This document shows positions 11,748-23,093 of a DNA stretch of 64,000 nucleotides, in pieces. Every line of letters starts with the position of its first letter. Position 1 is the stretch's first letter. The DNA is from Mycocentrospora acerina (Eukaryota > Ascomycota > Dothideomycetes > Pleosporales): NCBI GenBank assembly GCA_022701365.1, contig JAKUHH010000150.1, positions 124,001-188,000 of the forward strand, in the 5' to 3' direction. A program made the translations under genes and the position numbers. The notes beneath the pieces were generated by a model. The model did not search any database. It was not told where the DNA came from and saw only the letters and a program-made list of their open reading frames with translations.

Positions 11748-12494
11748 GTGAGGAGGGGGGTTGGGATTGGAGTTTGTGATGTTGGATGATTTACTCTGGT
11801 GTCAAGGTTGTGTATTACTTTGCTGTCTAAACGTTGAAGAGTGCTCTCCGCCAGATAACGTTGTACTTTATTATTATTATTTGACTAAAAGTATTACTCC
11901 CAATGCTCGCCACATCTCCAAAAAGAAGACACATGTATGCTGTTGTGGCTTGTGTTTTTTCAAGTTCTTTTTAAAAAAAAAAGGTCAGTGACGATTCATT
12001 CAAGCAATAGATGACCCAAACAATAAACTCCCAGCTCTTGACAATGGAATCGAATGCACGAATGCAGCAACTCCCTCCTGGTTGGTTGGTTGGTTGGTTG
12101 CATGCATCAAGTGGGATGGACAATGGATGAGGTCAGCTGGTTAGCTCGGCGCTAGCAGGCAAAGGCGGTGGCAGAAATTCCAACTAGGATCTCGAAATTT
12201 GTAAAAGTCGCAGCACACTGACTTACTTGGGCGCGCACAACATCCGGCTCGTGACTGACTGACCGACTGACTGTACGACGCAATTGTTGAGCGTGGATTG
12301 TCTCTGGAGACTGCGGCGACGGCAATAATCACATCTGCGGCGACGAGGTGAATATTTACGGCGACGACTGCAGCAAATTTACAGCAACAACGACAAGCGC
12401 ATCCACAGCGACTGGAATATTCACGGCGACTGGAGTATTCACGGCGACGAGTAGAACATCCACTGCGGCAACAACAACAACCACATCCACAGCC
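11748..12494. other. Intergenic region and repeat-rich leader of UTP7
   Basis: Contains a GGTT tandem tract (12080-12100) and, from about 12330 to 12494, an imperfect repeat of TTCACGGCGAC-like units spaced by multiples of three. The UTP7 frame stays open through this leader but has no ATG until 12495, so I treat it as 5' UTR. Confidence 0.55.
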
Positions 12495-14198
12495 ATGGCG
12501 ACAGAACGCGGGCCAAAGCCCTCCACGCAGCTCGCCAAATCACATGCCCAATCACCATCACAATTACAAGCACAGCCCAAGTCGCAGACAAAAACACCAA
12601 TAGACGACGAAGAGGCGCGCGCGCTCGCCGAGTTCACCGCGGCGGCGACGAAGCAGTATGGGCGCGGCGACAAGATCAGGCCCAAGTCGGTCAAGGACAA
12701 GAAGCTGCGCTCCAACCTGCGCTCGCTCGAGGCCAAGAACCAGCAGGCGGCGCTCGAGGCCAAGAATGTGGAGATTCTGCTGGAGAACACCGAGGGGCTG
12801 CTGGAGCCCGAGCACGAGCTGGAGCGCACCTACAAAGTGCGCCAGGACGACATCCAGCAGGCCGTGGGCGTCGAGACGGCCAAGAAGGGCTTTGAGCTGC
12901 GCCTGGACGGGCTGGGGCCGTACGACGTGTGCGAGTACAGCCGCAACGGGCGCGACCTGCTCATCGCCGGGCGCAAGGGCCACGTCGCCACGTTTGACTG
13001 GCGCGCCGGCAAGCTGGGCTGCGAGCTGCAACTCGGTGAGACGGTGCGCGATGCCCGCTGGCTGCACACGAGCAATCAGAAGAACTTTGCCGTGGCCCAG
13101 AAAAAGTGCGTCTACATCTACTCGGGCGACGGCGTCGAGCTGCACCAGCTCAAGAACCACTCCGAGGCTACCCACCTGGAATATCTGCCCTACCACTTCC
13201 TGCTGGCCTCCGTCTCCACTGCCGGTATTCTGCGCTACACGGACGTCTCCACCGGCCAGGCCCTCGGCGAGCTGTACACCAAGCTGGGCCCAGCCACGGC
13301 CCTCACCCAGAACCCCCACAATGCCATTCTACACGTCGGCCACCAAAAGGGCCTCGTCACGCTGTGGTCGCCCAACAGCGCCGCCCCGCTGGTCAAGCTG
13401 CTGCCCCACCACGGCCCCGTGCGCAGTCTCGCCATTGACAAGTCGGGCACCTACATGGTCAGCACCTCGCAGGACCGCCGCATGAGCGTCTGGGACATTC
13501 GCATGTTCAAGGAGATTTCCACACACCATCTCCGCGTCCCCGGCACCTCGCTCTCCATCTCCGACCGCAACCTCACAGCCGTCGGCTACGGCACCCAGGT
13601 CTCCATCTACAAGCCTGAAATCTTCACCCACAACCCGGACCTCGTCCTGCCCACCCCTTACCTCTCCTGGGGCGGCGACGGCCTGTCCACATCACGCGTG
13701 CGCTTCTGCCCTTACGAAGACGTCCTCGGCATCTCCCACGACAAGGGCTTCTCCTCCATCCTCGTCCCCGGCGCCGGCGAGCCCAACCCCGACTCAATGG
13801 AACAAGGCACCAACCCCTACGAAACCTCGCGCCAACGCCGCGAAACAGAAGTCCACGCCCTCCTCGAAAAACTCCAGCCCGAAATGATTGCCCTCAACCC
13901 CAACTTCATCGCCAACCTCGACCTCGCCAGCGACGAGCAGCGCCGTAAAGAACGCGACCTCGATCTCAAAGAGGAGGATAAGATTGCGAAGCTGAAGAAG
14001 AGGGGGAGAGGCAGAAACAGCGCGCTGAGACGCTACCTGCGCAAGAGCGGCAGCAAGAATGTCATTGACGAGGAGAAGGAGCGCGCTCGCACGGCCATGG
14101 AGAATGTCAAGAAGCGGAATGTGGAGAAGCGGGCGCAGTTGAAGAAGGACTATGGGCCTGCGTTGGAGAGGTTTGCCATGAAGAAGGGGAGGGCTTGA
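12495..14198 (+). CDS. UTP7: U3 snoRNP-associated WD40 protein of the SSU processome (WDR46/BING4 family)
   Basis: A single exon of 567 aa. A basic, Lys/Arg- and Ala-rich N-terminal region (residues 1-130) precedes a seven-bladed WD40 domain (about 135-370; LDGLGPYDVCEYSRNG near the start, STSQDRRMSVWDIRMF late). The BING4 C-terminal domain (about 375-460, with TPYLSWGGDGL) and a highly charged Lys/Arg tail follow. Utp7 is part of the 90S pre-ribosome (small-subunit processome) and is needed for 18S rRNA processing in the nucleolus; the human homologue is WDR46. The start at 12495 is the first ATG in frame, has a strong context (gccATGG) and gives a length close to the 554 aa of yeast Utp7. 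The third-position GC is high compared with neighbours. It lies tail to tail with TSR1, another ribosome-assembly gene. Confidence 0.93.
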   Translation: MATERGPKPSTQLAKSHAQSPSQLQAQPKSQTKTPIDDEEARALAEFTAAATKQYGRGDKIRPKSVKDKKLRSNLRSLEAKNQQAALEAKNVEILLENTEGLLEPEHELERTYKVRQDDIQQAVGVETAKKGFELRLDGLGPYDVCEYSRNGRDLLIAGRKGHVATFDWRAGKLGCELQLGETVRDARWLHTSNQKNFAVAQKKCVYIYSGDGVELHQLKNHSEATHLEYLPYHFLLASVSTAGILRYTDVSTGQALGELYTKLGPATALTQNPHNAILHVGHQKGLVTLWSPNSAAPLVKLLPHHGPVRSLAIDKSGTYMVSTSQDRRMSVWDIRMFKEISTHHLRVPGTSLSISDRNLTAVGYGTQVSIYKPEIFTHNPDLVLPTPYLSWGGDGLSTSRVRFCPYEDVLGISHDKGFSSILVPGAGEPNPDSMEQGTNPYETSRQRRETEVHALLEKLQPEMIALNPNFIANLDLASDEQRRKERDLDLKEEDKIAKLKKRGRGRNSALRRYLRKSGSKNVIDEEKERARTAMENVKKRNVEKRAQLKKDYGPALERFAMKKGRA

Positions 14199-14793
14199 CA
14201 CATGGAACTTGACAAGCTTGATGTTATTGTGAGGATGAAAATGTGCATTTTCGAGGCGTTTTTCTTTTCTATTCAATTTTTTTTGGGAAGGGGAAAAAGT
14301 GGGTGATATCCCGTGGATGGATGGATGGATAGATGAGGATTTACTTGGCAGTTGAAAAGGAGTGGAGGAGAAGAAGAAGAAGAAGATGAAAGGAGAGAAG
14401 AGAAGAGGAGAGAAGAATAAAATATGCATGATTCCCATTGATTTCCATTTTTTTGTCTACCCAGAGTTATCCATTCCCTGTTCATCCCATGTCATGTTCA
14501 TGTCGTTTGAATTCAATTCAGTTCAATTCAGTTCAGTTCAACACCCCTTCTTTCCTTGCAATCTGAAATAATCACAATCCCCCCCCCCCCCCCCCCCCCC
14601 ACNNNNNNNNNNNNNNNNNNNNNNNNNNNNNNNNNNNNNNNNNNNNNNNNNNNNNNNNNNNNNNNNNNNNNNNNNNNNNNNNNNNNNNNNNNNNNNNNNN
14701 NNNNNNNNNNNNNNNNNNNNNNNNNNNNNNNNNNNNNNNNNNNNNNNNNNNNNNNNNNNNCCCCCCCCCCCCCCCCCCCAAAAAAAAACATTC
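14199..14793. other. Convergent intergenic region with assembly gap (N at 14603-14760)
   Basis: The 3' ends of UTP7 and TSR1 face each other here. The region holds a purine-rich GAAGAAG tract, AATTCAGTTC repeats near 14510-14540, then poly-C (14579-14600), a 158-base run of N, and poly-C again (14761-14779) followed by poly-A. The true length of the homopolymer and of the missing sequence is unknown. TSR1 ends immediately to the right (14794), so the gap does not interrupt either coding region. Confidence 0.95.
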
Positions 14794-17433
14794 CTAAATA
14801 GTCATCTCCTCCTCCTCCCCTGTCTTCTCCTCCACAACCTCACCCTCTGTTTGCGTCTGTGCCTCCGCCTCAACGCTCCACGCGCGCGCCGCCCTCGGCC
14901 AAACCCGCTTGTACAAACTCACCGCCACCCCATCCATGGGGTTAATCGTCCCATCAAACGTCGCCTTAAAGTAACCATGCGTACCCAGGCTCTCTTTGAT
15001 GAAACCGCTCCTCCCGCGCTTAGTCCACATGGGCAAGCTCTTGAACCACTTGACGTCGCCGTCGTTGAAGAACATGTATCGTACTGTGACGACGCGCTTG
15101 TTGATCTTGTACGGGTGGCCCGTGAGGACGATGCGCTTGGCGATGATGCGGTTCATCGAGGGGGGGAGCGAGGTTCCTGTGCCGACGAGTTGGAGGAAGG
15201 AAGGCGACGAGGTGGGGGTTATGCGGCGGAAGAAGAGGACCGGCACGTGGCCCCAGGTTAGGGGGCCCATGAAGGAGGCAATCGCGGATTGGCCTGGGTG
15301 TAGGTAACGGTCGAACTTGTGGACATTGTTGGGTGTGTTGCCAGCGGCAGAGAAGAGCTGTTGGAAATGAATGGTTAGCCATGAATAGTCTTAGTATTAC
15401 ACCAGATTGAATACGTACAGGATTAATTATCATTCGTCTCGGGCCGCACTGCGCAATCAGCTCCGTCTTGGACTTGAGCGGGCCGTTGTGCTCGGAGCTG
15501 AGGAGGATGCTGTAGTTGCATGATGTGCGCTTGTGCTCGTGGCGGAGCAGCGAGAAGAGTGCCAGTGGCCGCGACTGCGATTGCTGGAATGTGAGGGGCA
15601 CACCGCGCAGGTGCAGCTGGATTCTTGTCCCGGGCTTCACGCCGCCAGCCCATGCTTCACGCAAAAACTTGGTCGCTGTGCGCTTGTAATCGGAAATCTC
15701 AAGCAGACGCTGCCAATCCTCTGGCTCGTATGGCTTATCTTCCTCAGTCTCCCACACACTCTGCTTCAAGCTCTTCAGCCCACGGTACTTGATGAGCCGC
15801 TCACGAGCATTGACGTTCGGGTGCAGTTCAATCTCGTCAGGAAACTCCAGATCCTCGTCAGCCTCGTTCTTCCTCGACTTCCTGTATGCCTCAATCTGCT
15901 CCGCCTCATCCTCTGGCGAGGGGTCCAAGAACATCTCTGATTGTGGGTACTCGGACGGGCCGCCCACCGTCATTGCCCTTCCGTCAATATCCATGCCCTC
16001 GACGCCATCTGCAGGGTGCGCCTTCTCGCTCTGGCCATCCTCCACGTCGTCGTCCATGTCAAAGTCCTCGAGATCAGAGCCAGAGTCGGAGCAGTCTTCG
16101 AGGTACCATGCGCTCTGGTATTTGCTGGTGCCCTTGGGTAACCGCTTTGCCCTTGGGCGTGTGCTCTCCTCCTCTTCGTCTGAGAAGTAGTGGTGATCGT
16201 CGAGCAACACTCCCTTGCGCTCTGTTGCAGCCATCGAGGGTGCGTAGTTGGTGGCGTCTTCCATGATCGTCTCCTCGGGTGCGAGGTCTGCCAGGTCGTC
16301 TTGGTCTTCGGTTGGGCGTTCGAGCACTTCGTCTTCCTCTGCGTCCACGACCATGCCATCGTCTTTGCCCTTCTTCCTTGCCTCTAGCGGAGCCGCAACA
16401 ATCTTCTCGACTTGGAAGTCGCCCCAGTCGCCAACCTGCACCAGCCTGTCAGCCTTGAGGCCAAGGCCGCGCACAACTCCAGTCAAGACGACTTCGCCAG
16501 TGCCGTCTTCGTTGGCAGCCGACTTCCCACCAGGCCAGGCAATGTCTTCGATGAACATGTAGCTCCGCTGGTCTCTCCACCGGATGCCCTTTGTGGTTGA
16601 TGTGCAGAGAGAGCGGATCAGGTTCGAGGACTCCTGTCGGCTGTCAAGGGAGGAAACGCGCTCGGTGGTGGGCAGAAAGTGCGAAATGTACGACTTCAAC
16701 GATGCGACGACCTGCGGCCTGCGCTTGGCGGGCTCAATCTTGTCGAGTCCCTGGACCACGGTGAAGCAGGTGGTGAGGCCCTGGCTCTCAATCGACCTGA
16801 GAATCAGCTGGCCCTCGGAGTCGACCTCCTCCTCTCCCGACAGCACGAAGATGACATAGTCGGCGACGCGGCAAGCGTCCAGCGATGCCAGCAGATCCCT
16901 CTTGACCACCACATACTGCAGTTTTTGCTTGAAGCGCTCGACGTTTGTCCGTGTCCACCCGGCCTCGGGCACCTCCTCTTCAATGTCCAGGCTGGCGTTC
17001 AGGCTGCGCACGGCGGCGGCAGCAGAGACGTCGGCGCACAGCGGGATGACGGCGACGACCCTCGGCGCGGCGTCCTTGCCGGCAAACACATTGATGGCCT
17101 TTGCGTGCTCGGCGTCCTTGTTCACGCGCATCTGCTTGGCACGGTTGCGGCGATCGAATTTCGACATGACTTGCTGGTGGGGGGTTTTGCGGCTTCCGCG
17201 CTCAAACGACAGCGACTCGACCTTGCCTGTGCTGTGTTAGCCTCACAAATATAGATGTACACACACATATCTACAAACAGATGCATATAAAAATAAACAT
17301 GTGAATGTGAATGTCAAGCAAAATACGTGCCCTTGCTCTGCTCCTTCAGCGCGCTCTTGGTGGCATGGCGAGACTTGAACGTCTTGGTCTTCTGCTTGGT
17401 GGTGCTGCGGTGGTGGTGGTTCTCGGGTGCCAT
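14794..17433 (-). CDS. TSR1: Ribosome maturation GTPase-like factor
   Basis: Three exons on the minus strand, 17433-17331, 17226-15419 and 15357-14794, give 824 aa (yeast Tsr1 788). The N-terminus is basic (RSTTKQKTKTFKSRHATK) and runs into KGKVES and HQQVMSKFDRRNRAKQM, as in other Tsr1 proteins. A degenerate GTPase-like domain, an acidic middle (about residues 330-450) and the conserved C-terminal domain (IINPLFSAAGNTPNNVHKFD, GPLTWGHVPVLFF, TGHPYKINKR) follow. Tsr1 binds late pre-40S particles and helps 20S pre-rRNA processing and 40S export. Joining exons 1 and 2 in frame needs a GC donor (AAGG|GCACGT at 17330) paired with a normal AG, so intron 1 appears to be a GC-AG intron. Intron 2 is ordinary (GTACGT..AG). 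The acidic C-terminal tail ends close to the assembly gap. Confidence 0.93.
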
Positions 17434-18319
17434 GGTGCCGCTGCTGCTGCCGCCCGCTTTGAATCTGTAGGGAATCGACGCCACTTTGACTGGACGGTGA
17501 AGTGTCAGAATCTTTGCGCTCTGCTCGTCCAGGTGGTGCGGGACAAATTCATTCGCATTTCCGTCGCTTATCGATAGTGGTTAATTTTTAGCGTTGTGGC
17601 AAAGGTCCACTGTGCAGTGGCCAATCACGTCTGTTCTTGTCTGTCCATCAAGTAAATAAATAAATCTATTCAGGAATATTCTTATCTCTTTATGTCTATT
17701 CATGACCATTGATGTATTTTTATATCTATTTATGATCATTATGTCTGCATGTTGATTTAAGACAATTCATGACAATACATGACTATTCATGACTATATAG
17801 AGGCGAAAGATGCATCAAGACTGACGAGACGCATTAAGACTAATAACTTGTATCAAAGACTCATACTATATATGAGTGATGGTAGAGTACGCATCAAAAT
17901 TGGTGCCATTCCCAATAATAGAGAGTCTGTCTGAAAACCACATAGAGTCATGCATGTCACATTTAATTCAAATCACCGTTGTGTAATGCTATGCTGCATC
18001 TTCTGAACAATGATTTGCTTATACACCTTTAATTATCTTGTACCTACATACTATCCCAAAGAAATCAAGTCAAAATACTCCAATCACTTGACTTTAATCA
18101 CCACCCGCTGACTTCAACCTCTCTCATCTACGCCCGGGTTGCTTCGTTCCTGCCTTCACCTACCCTCTGACCCACTGCAAGCGCCAAACGCAAACAACTT
18201 CATATCGTACCCTCGCCCCCTCAGACCAACCCTCGTCCGTATATCCCCATTCTTCAAAACAATCGCTCACTTCAACACTACACTCAAGCTTAACCAATCC
18301 AACCTCACCAACTATTACA
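17434..18319. other. Divergent intergenic region TSR1/STC1
   Basis: About 0.9 kb, AT-rich in the middle. From about 17640 to 17800 it contains degenerate copies of CTATTCATGAC/TCTATTTATGA units. No gene is seen; the promoters of both flanking genes must lie here. Confidence 0.6.
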
Positions 18320-19489
18320 ATGGGAGGCCGCGCAAAAGCAGGCAGGCACTTCAGCGGGTACAATCAGAACGAAGTCGACAGGTAAATCTTATCATCCATA
18401 CCTGTCATATCATACTAAATGACGTAGGCTCCAAGGTATTCCAATTCCAGAGAGGTCAGCAAACAACCCCCACTCCAAACCTTGCTCTTATCTAACAAAC
18501 CTCGCAGAATCAAATGTGGCCGCTGCAACAAGAACTTCAACCATGCCAAATTCTCCACCAAACAGCTTACCGATATCCGCTTCCAGATCAAGAGTCGGGG
18601 TCAAATTACGAAGAACCCCAACTGCAAGGTCTGCACTGGGGGAACCATCGTCGAGATCGAGTGCATCATGTGCCACAAGACGCAAGGCTTGGAAGAGTTT
18701 TCCAAGGTCCAGCGCAGAAACCCCAGTGATGCAGTATGCATGAATTTTCCCACAACCCGTGAAAGACTGACGACTCATATGAGACAGAAATGCTACAAGT
18801 GTGTCCATGATCAGGTGGCTCTAGACGCCGTCAACGATGAAAAGTACGAGGATCCGAACAAGGCCTTCATCACTCCTGATCACTCTCGTGGCCGCATTCC
18901 TGAATACTTCACTTCATCCTCAGCCTCAACCGACGACTCCTTTTCGACCAACGGAGAGTACGACGATGATTCTGCGACCAGCCATAGCAGCCGCAATATT
19001 ACAAGGGGCGGGATTGCCTTATCCAACGATTTTCGCCGAGCCATGTCCTTCTCAGATGATGTCGACGACAGCTTGATTGAAACCGAGTATGCATATCCTC
19101 CTGCTCCAGCTACAGATGGCGATTGGAGCGAGATCCGTACCAGGTCATGGCATACCAAGTCTGCTGCCCCCAGTAGCTCTGGTTTCAATCCAAACATATA
19201 CGGCAATCCCCGAGTCAGTACTGGGTCAATCTCAAGCAAGTCCATGCACTCCTTTGCGTCAAGCCAGGCCGAACGATCTGAATTTATTGAAACAAGCGCC
19301 AGTGGCTTTGCAAAAATTAGGGCTGTAAGTTACAACCCCAGAGATGTCGGTGCTGGGTTACATCATGAGTATTAGCTGATGATCATACAGGCACCGGTCA
19401 TGACGAATGACGACTCGTCTTCAGGGTCGGATGAAGAAGAAGTGGATGAGGATAGCGATGATGATGATGACGATGACACGGTGATCTAG
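18320..19489 (+). CDS. STC1: Stc1-domain protein (RNAi-heterochromatin adaptor family)
   Basis: Three exons, 18320-18381, 18508-19324 and 19391-19489, give 325 aa. The Stc1 domain covers about residues 20-120: paired cysteines KCGRC, NCKVC and CIMC are followed by LEEFSKVQRR and a further C and MRQKCYKC, giving tandem zinc-binding sites with LIM-like spacing. In fission yeast, Stc1 links Argonaute/RITS to the CLRC H3K9 methyltransferase complex; in other fungi the family is less studied. The second half (about 130-290) is Ser-rich and disordered, and the protein ends with a very acidic Asp/Glu tail. Exon joins restore the zinc motif (VDR|IKCGRC) and the acidic tail. The intron at 18382-18507 also contains an internal AG..GT pair that could give an alternative mini-exon. 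Family assignment is firm; the role here is inferred. Confidence 0.85.
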
Positions 19490-20130
19490 AACACCTACTC
19501 ATTGGCGGCACTTCTCTCTTGTCAGGGAGTTCTCCCGGTCGTCCATCTTGTTGGCGCCGTCGTGGGTTTTGCAAGCATTTTTTTTAATTTCTTCTCTCGA
19601 CCGTACATGGGCGCGTCAATTGTTTGCAGATCGGATTAAGTTAAATATCTAAATCTTCAATGAGTCTTTCCAAGTAGGGAGGCAGGCTTTCCCAGCCACA
19701 TGGAGAGACCACAAGTTACGATGCTGCAATCAAAACAAAGTATGACTGTCAAAGATCCAGTCAGTACACCTTTGATATCGCCCTACAGTGATTACCTTCC
19801 TCCATCTACAACTTGACATGTACGATGTCAAACAATACCTCCTGCAAATTCTCAACATATTCGCCACATGGCTTATTGCGTCCAGTGAGTGGCCAGGGTG
19901 AAGGGGATGGTAAAGCAAAAAGGAGACGACACCACGCCTGATCGAGCCATAATTGCCACCACGTGATTACGCGACTAGCGGATCATCCAGGAACGCGCCT
20001 CCCTAGTCAACTTTGGGACCCCCGCTCCCCGATTTTTATCTTACTTCCCAATACCAATCGCTACAACTGTCCACTTGACTCTCTTTTTCTCGTCGGCAGT
20101 GCTGTAGCAAATAAACTCACCAAAGTCAAA
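19490..20130. other. Intergenic STC1/RAD7
   Basis: Holds the 3' UTR of STC1 and the promoter of RAD7. No supportable coding region or repeat was seen. Confidence 0.6.
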
Positions 20131-22367
20131 ATGTATGTTGCAATGTGACGGTCAGCCAAGAACGGGACACTGATAGGTGGCAAACAGGTCAGGACGAAGA
20201 GCGAGAGCTTCCGGGATTCGCGGGCCACATTCTGCGTTGACAGATTTCTTAGCGGTTAGTTTTTTTCGCTCGTCGTTCACACAGTTAGATTCTATAAAAG
20301 CTGGACTCGAGAAATGGTCCCCTGTTTCCCAAATATCAAGCGTTGAGCAGATGACGACCGCTTGAACCCTTACTTAAACCCAGTTCAGCATGCACAGACG
20401 AGAACAAAAATAGAGAGAAATCGAAAACTGATTGTTTAACTTAGGCAAACAACATCTCTGCCCAAGAGATTCGCGATTCGTACCTTGAGCGTGTCCAGCG
20501 GGCTGAACAGGACTCTGCACAAGCTGGCACCCCAGCTACAGACAATGGCGAAGGCCCTTCGAATTCTGCCGGCAACGATGATAACGAGGACGAAGAAGGC
20601 GCCGAGGCAGAGTCGTCGATGACGGCAGCTGAACGCTCTCGGAAGCGTAAGCGTAACCAAGATGAGGCTATTGCGAAGATCAAGAAGGGCAAAGAAGCCA
20701 AGAAGAAGGCCTCTGCGAAGAAGAAGAAGAAGGGCCCTGACGATGGCTCGGATTTTGAGGACTTGATGGACATGTATAGTAAGGCGAAGAAGTTGCCTGG
20801 TCAGTTAGAGAACTGCGAGCTTTGCGACAAGCGATTTACAGTTACGCCATACAGCAAGGCTGGTCCTAATGGCGGGTTGCTGTGCACACCTTGCGGTAAA
20901 GAGATGCTGAAGGATGCCAAGGCACAAGACAAGGTGAAGAAGCCTGCCGTGCGCAAAGGTCGCAGAAAGATTGAAAGCAATCGACTCGATGGACTGAACT
21001 CGCGTGGGCCCAAGACGTTGCAACAGCTATGCATCGAGAAGCTGGCAAAGCATTCTGAGGATATTGATGAGCTAGGCGAGATGCCGGAGAGCATCATGAA
21101 CCGAATTAGCGAGATCTTCTCGAAGAAGAGGGCCATGACTTCAACGACCATGAAGCTATTCCTTCAGCCAGACATGGATCGAGTGGCTATTCATGAGGCA
21201 GCTTGTAAGTGTCAACATCATCAGTGTATTTTTGAGGGATCGACGCTAACTTTATCAGATCTCGAGACAGAAGATTTCAACCAAATATTCGCAGTCTGTC
21301 CCGATATCAAGAAACTTTCCCTGCGCAACTGCTGTCAGTTCAAGGACGAGAACATCGACTACATGATTGAGAAGGCCAAGTCAATATCCGACATACAGCT
21401 CCTTGGTGCCAACCTCGTGGCAAATGACAAATGGATTGAGCTCTTCATTGCGCGTGGTCCAGAGCTCAAGTCTCTGAAGGTCGAATGGCTAGACGCTGCC
21501 TTTGACGACCAGGCCGTTGAAGCACTCACAACCTTTTGCCCAAATCTGGAGCGTCTGAAGATTGAGCGTTGTAAACGACTTGGATCTGACAGCATTGATG
21601 CCATCGCCCGACTGCAAAACCTGCAACACCTCACTCTCCGCTTCTATACTGAGATCCCGCAAGAGAAGCTCATCCATTTGATTGCCTCTGTAGGCCCTAA
21701 GCTGCGCACCCTATGTCTAGAGCATTTTCTCGACAACTCGTCCGAGCCCACGGACGAAGTTCTTGAAACCATTCACAACACCTGCCTCTCGCTCAGCAAA
21801 TTCCGCTTCACCGAGAATCATGAATGTACAGACGCTGGATACGTTCAGCTCTTCACCGACTGGGCCAGTCCACCTCTCCGTTACATTGACGTAAACTCGA
21901 CCCGCGACATGGACAACACCAACCCCGAAGGTCCGGAAGACATCCCCATCGGCCTCGCTTCGGCAGGCTTTACCGCCCTAATGGCACACTCTGGATCTCG
22001 CCTCGAGTACCTTGACATCTCCTCCTGCCGCCACATTTCGCACGAGACATTTACGCAGATCTTTGATGGCGCAAGACAGTATCCATATCTTCAGGAGATC
22101 AACTTGTCGTTCAATCCAGTGGTGGATACACAAGTTATCGCGGGTATTTTCCGTAGTTGTCCGGCGATCAAGAAGGTAGTTACGTTTGGATGCTTTGGCG
22201 TGGAGGATGTGATTGTTCCAAAGGGAATTGTGCTTATAGGTGCGCCCAAAGCACAGGATCAGATTGAGCAGTTTGGAGAGGTGGTGTTTGAGTTCCAAAA
22301 AGAAATGGGCGGCGGTGTAGGCGGGGGCATGAGCGCAGGAGGAAGGGTTGTGCCCGTCATGGGTTAA
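20131..22367 (+). CDS. RAD7: DNA repair protein Rad7 (global genome nucleotide-excision repair, LRR protein)
   Basis: Four coding exons, 20131-20132, 20188-20254, 20445-21204 and 21259-22367, give 645 aa. The ATG is split: AT in exon 1, G in exon 2; only this join gives the family start MSGRRAR..RGPHSALTDFLA and continues to ANNISAQEIRDSY. A Lys-rich stretch (about 90-115) is followed by a CxxC..CxxC zinc motif (Cys147, 150, 170, 173) and then leucine-rich repeats over the last ~400 residues (LETEDFNQIFAVCP, CPNLERLKIERCKRL, LEYLDISSCRHIS). Rad7 works with Rad16 in a damage-recognition and ubiquitin-ligase complex for repair of silent DNA. The intron at 20255 uses a GTTAGT donor. The Gly-rich C-terminus is short and variable. 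The gene lies on the same strand as STC1. Confidence 0.92.
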
Positions 22368-23066
22368 GGAAATGAGGTTGTATTTGCGGCTGTGGGGGAA
22401 GTCATGTAACCTTGCGAGGCGATGGGGATGGACAGGCGTTTTACGATGAGTTCCTTTTTTTTCTCTCACAAGGCTTCGAGGCGTTTATAGGCCAGACGGA
22501 TGATTCAATTGATACATGCATCATTAGCACCGTCTATTCTAGTTGTTCGTGTTGCAACATTTGCTCCGGTCTTTCCGCCCTCAAAAAGTGATGTGGATAG
22601 GAATTTTTTTCGATAATCTTACCACGCGGTTTCCAAAAGAAAAGTATTCTGCGTCCATTGATTTATTATTAGAAAGTCATGTCCAGCTTCTCCCTTGACT
22701 ATTGCTTTCCAAGCCGAAAAACAATAACAGGTTGTAATCACTGCAGAGCTATTTGCTTACTTCTCTACGCTAAATGCAACGCTATTGTACTATCACCACC
22801 TTTCTTTCTTTCATTCTAACTGTGAAAGCGGGGGACTAGGCTTCAAACATTCACGATCCCACGCTGCAACCACATACATGTGAACCACTACTTGTTTGTT
22901 TTCTCACTCGCTTCTGACAAGAGGCATAATTGGTCATCTTACCAGTATCTTGAACCGGCGTGTCTGTGTCAATGTCTGTGTCTGTGTGGCACAGAGAGCA
23001 ATCGTCTGCGCTTCGCTTGGCTTGACGTCTAGGAATGCAAGCCCCCCAAGAAATAAGTAGAAGGCT

Positions 23067-23093
23067 GGTAGGTAGGTAGGTAGGTAGGTAGGT
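23067..23093. repeat. (GGTA)n microsatellite
   Basis: About six tandem GGTA units, intergenic. Confidence 0.9.

Noticed and set aside
12564..13319. 251-codon minus-strand frame inside UTP7
   Set aside because: Antisense shadow caused by high third-position GC of UTP7.
14528..14801. Open frames across the N gap
   Set aside because: They consist of poly-Gly or poly-Pro codons plus undefined residues.
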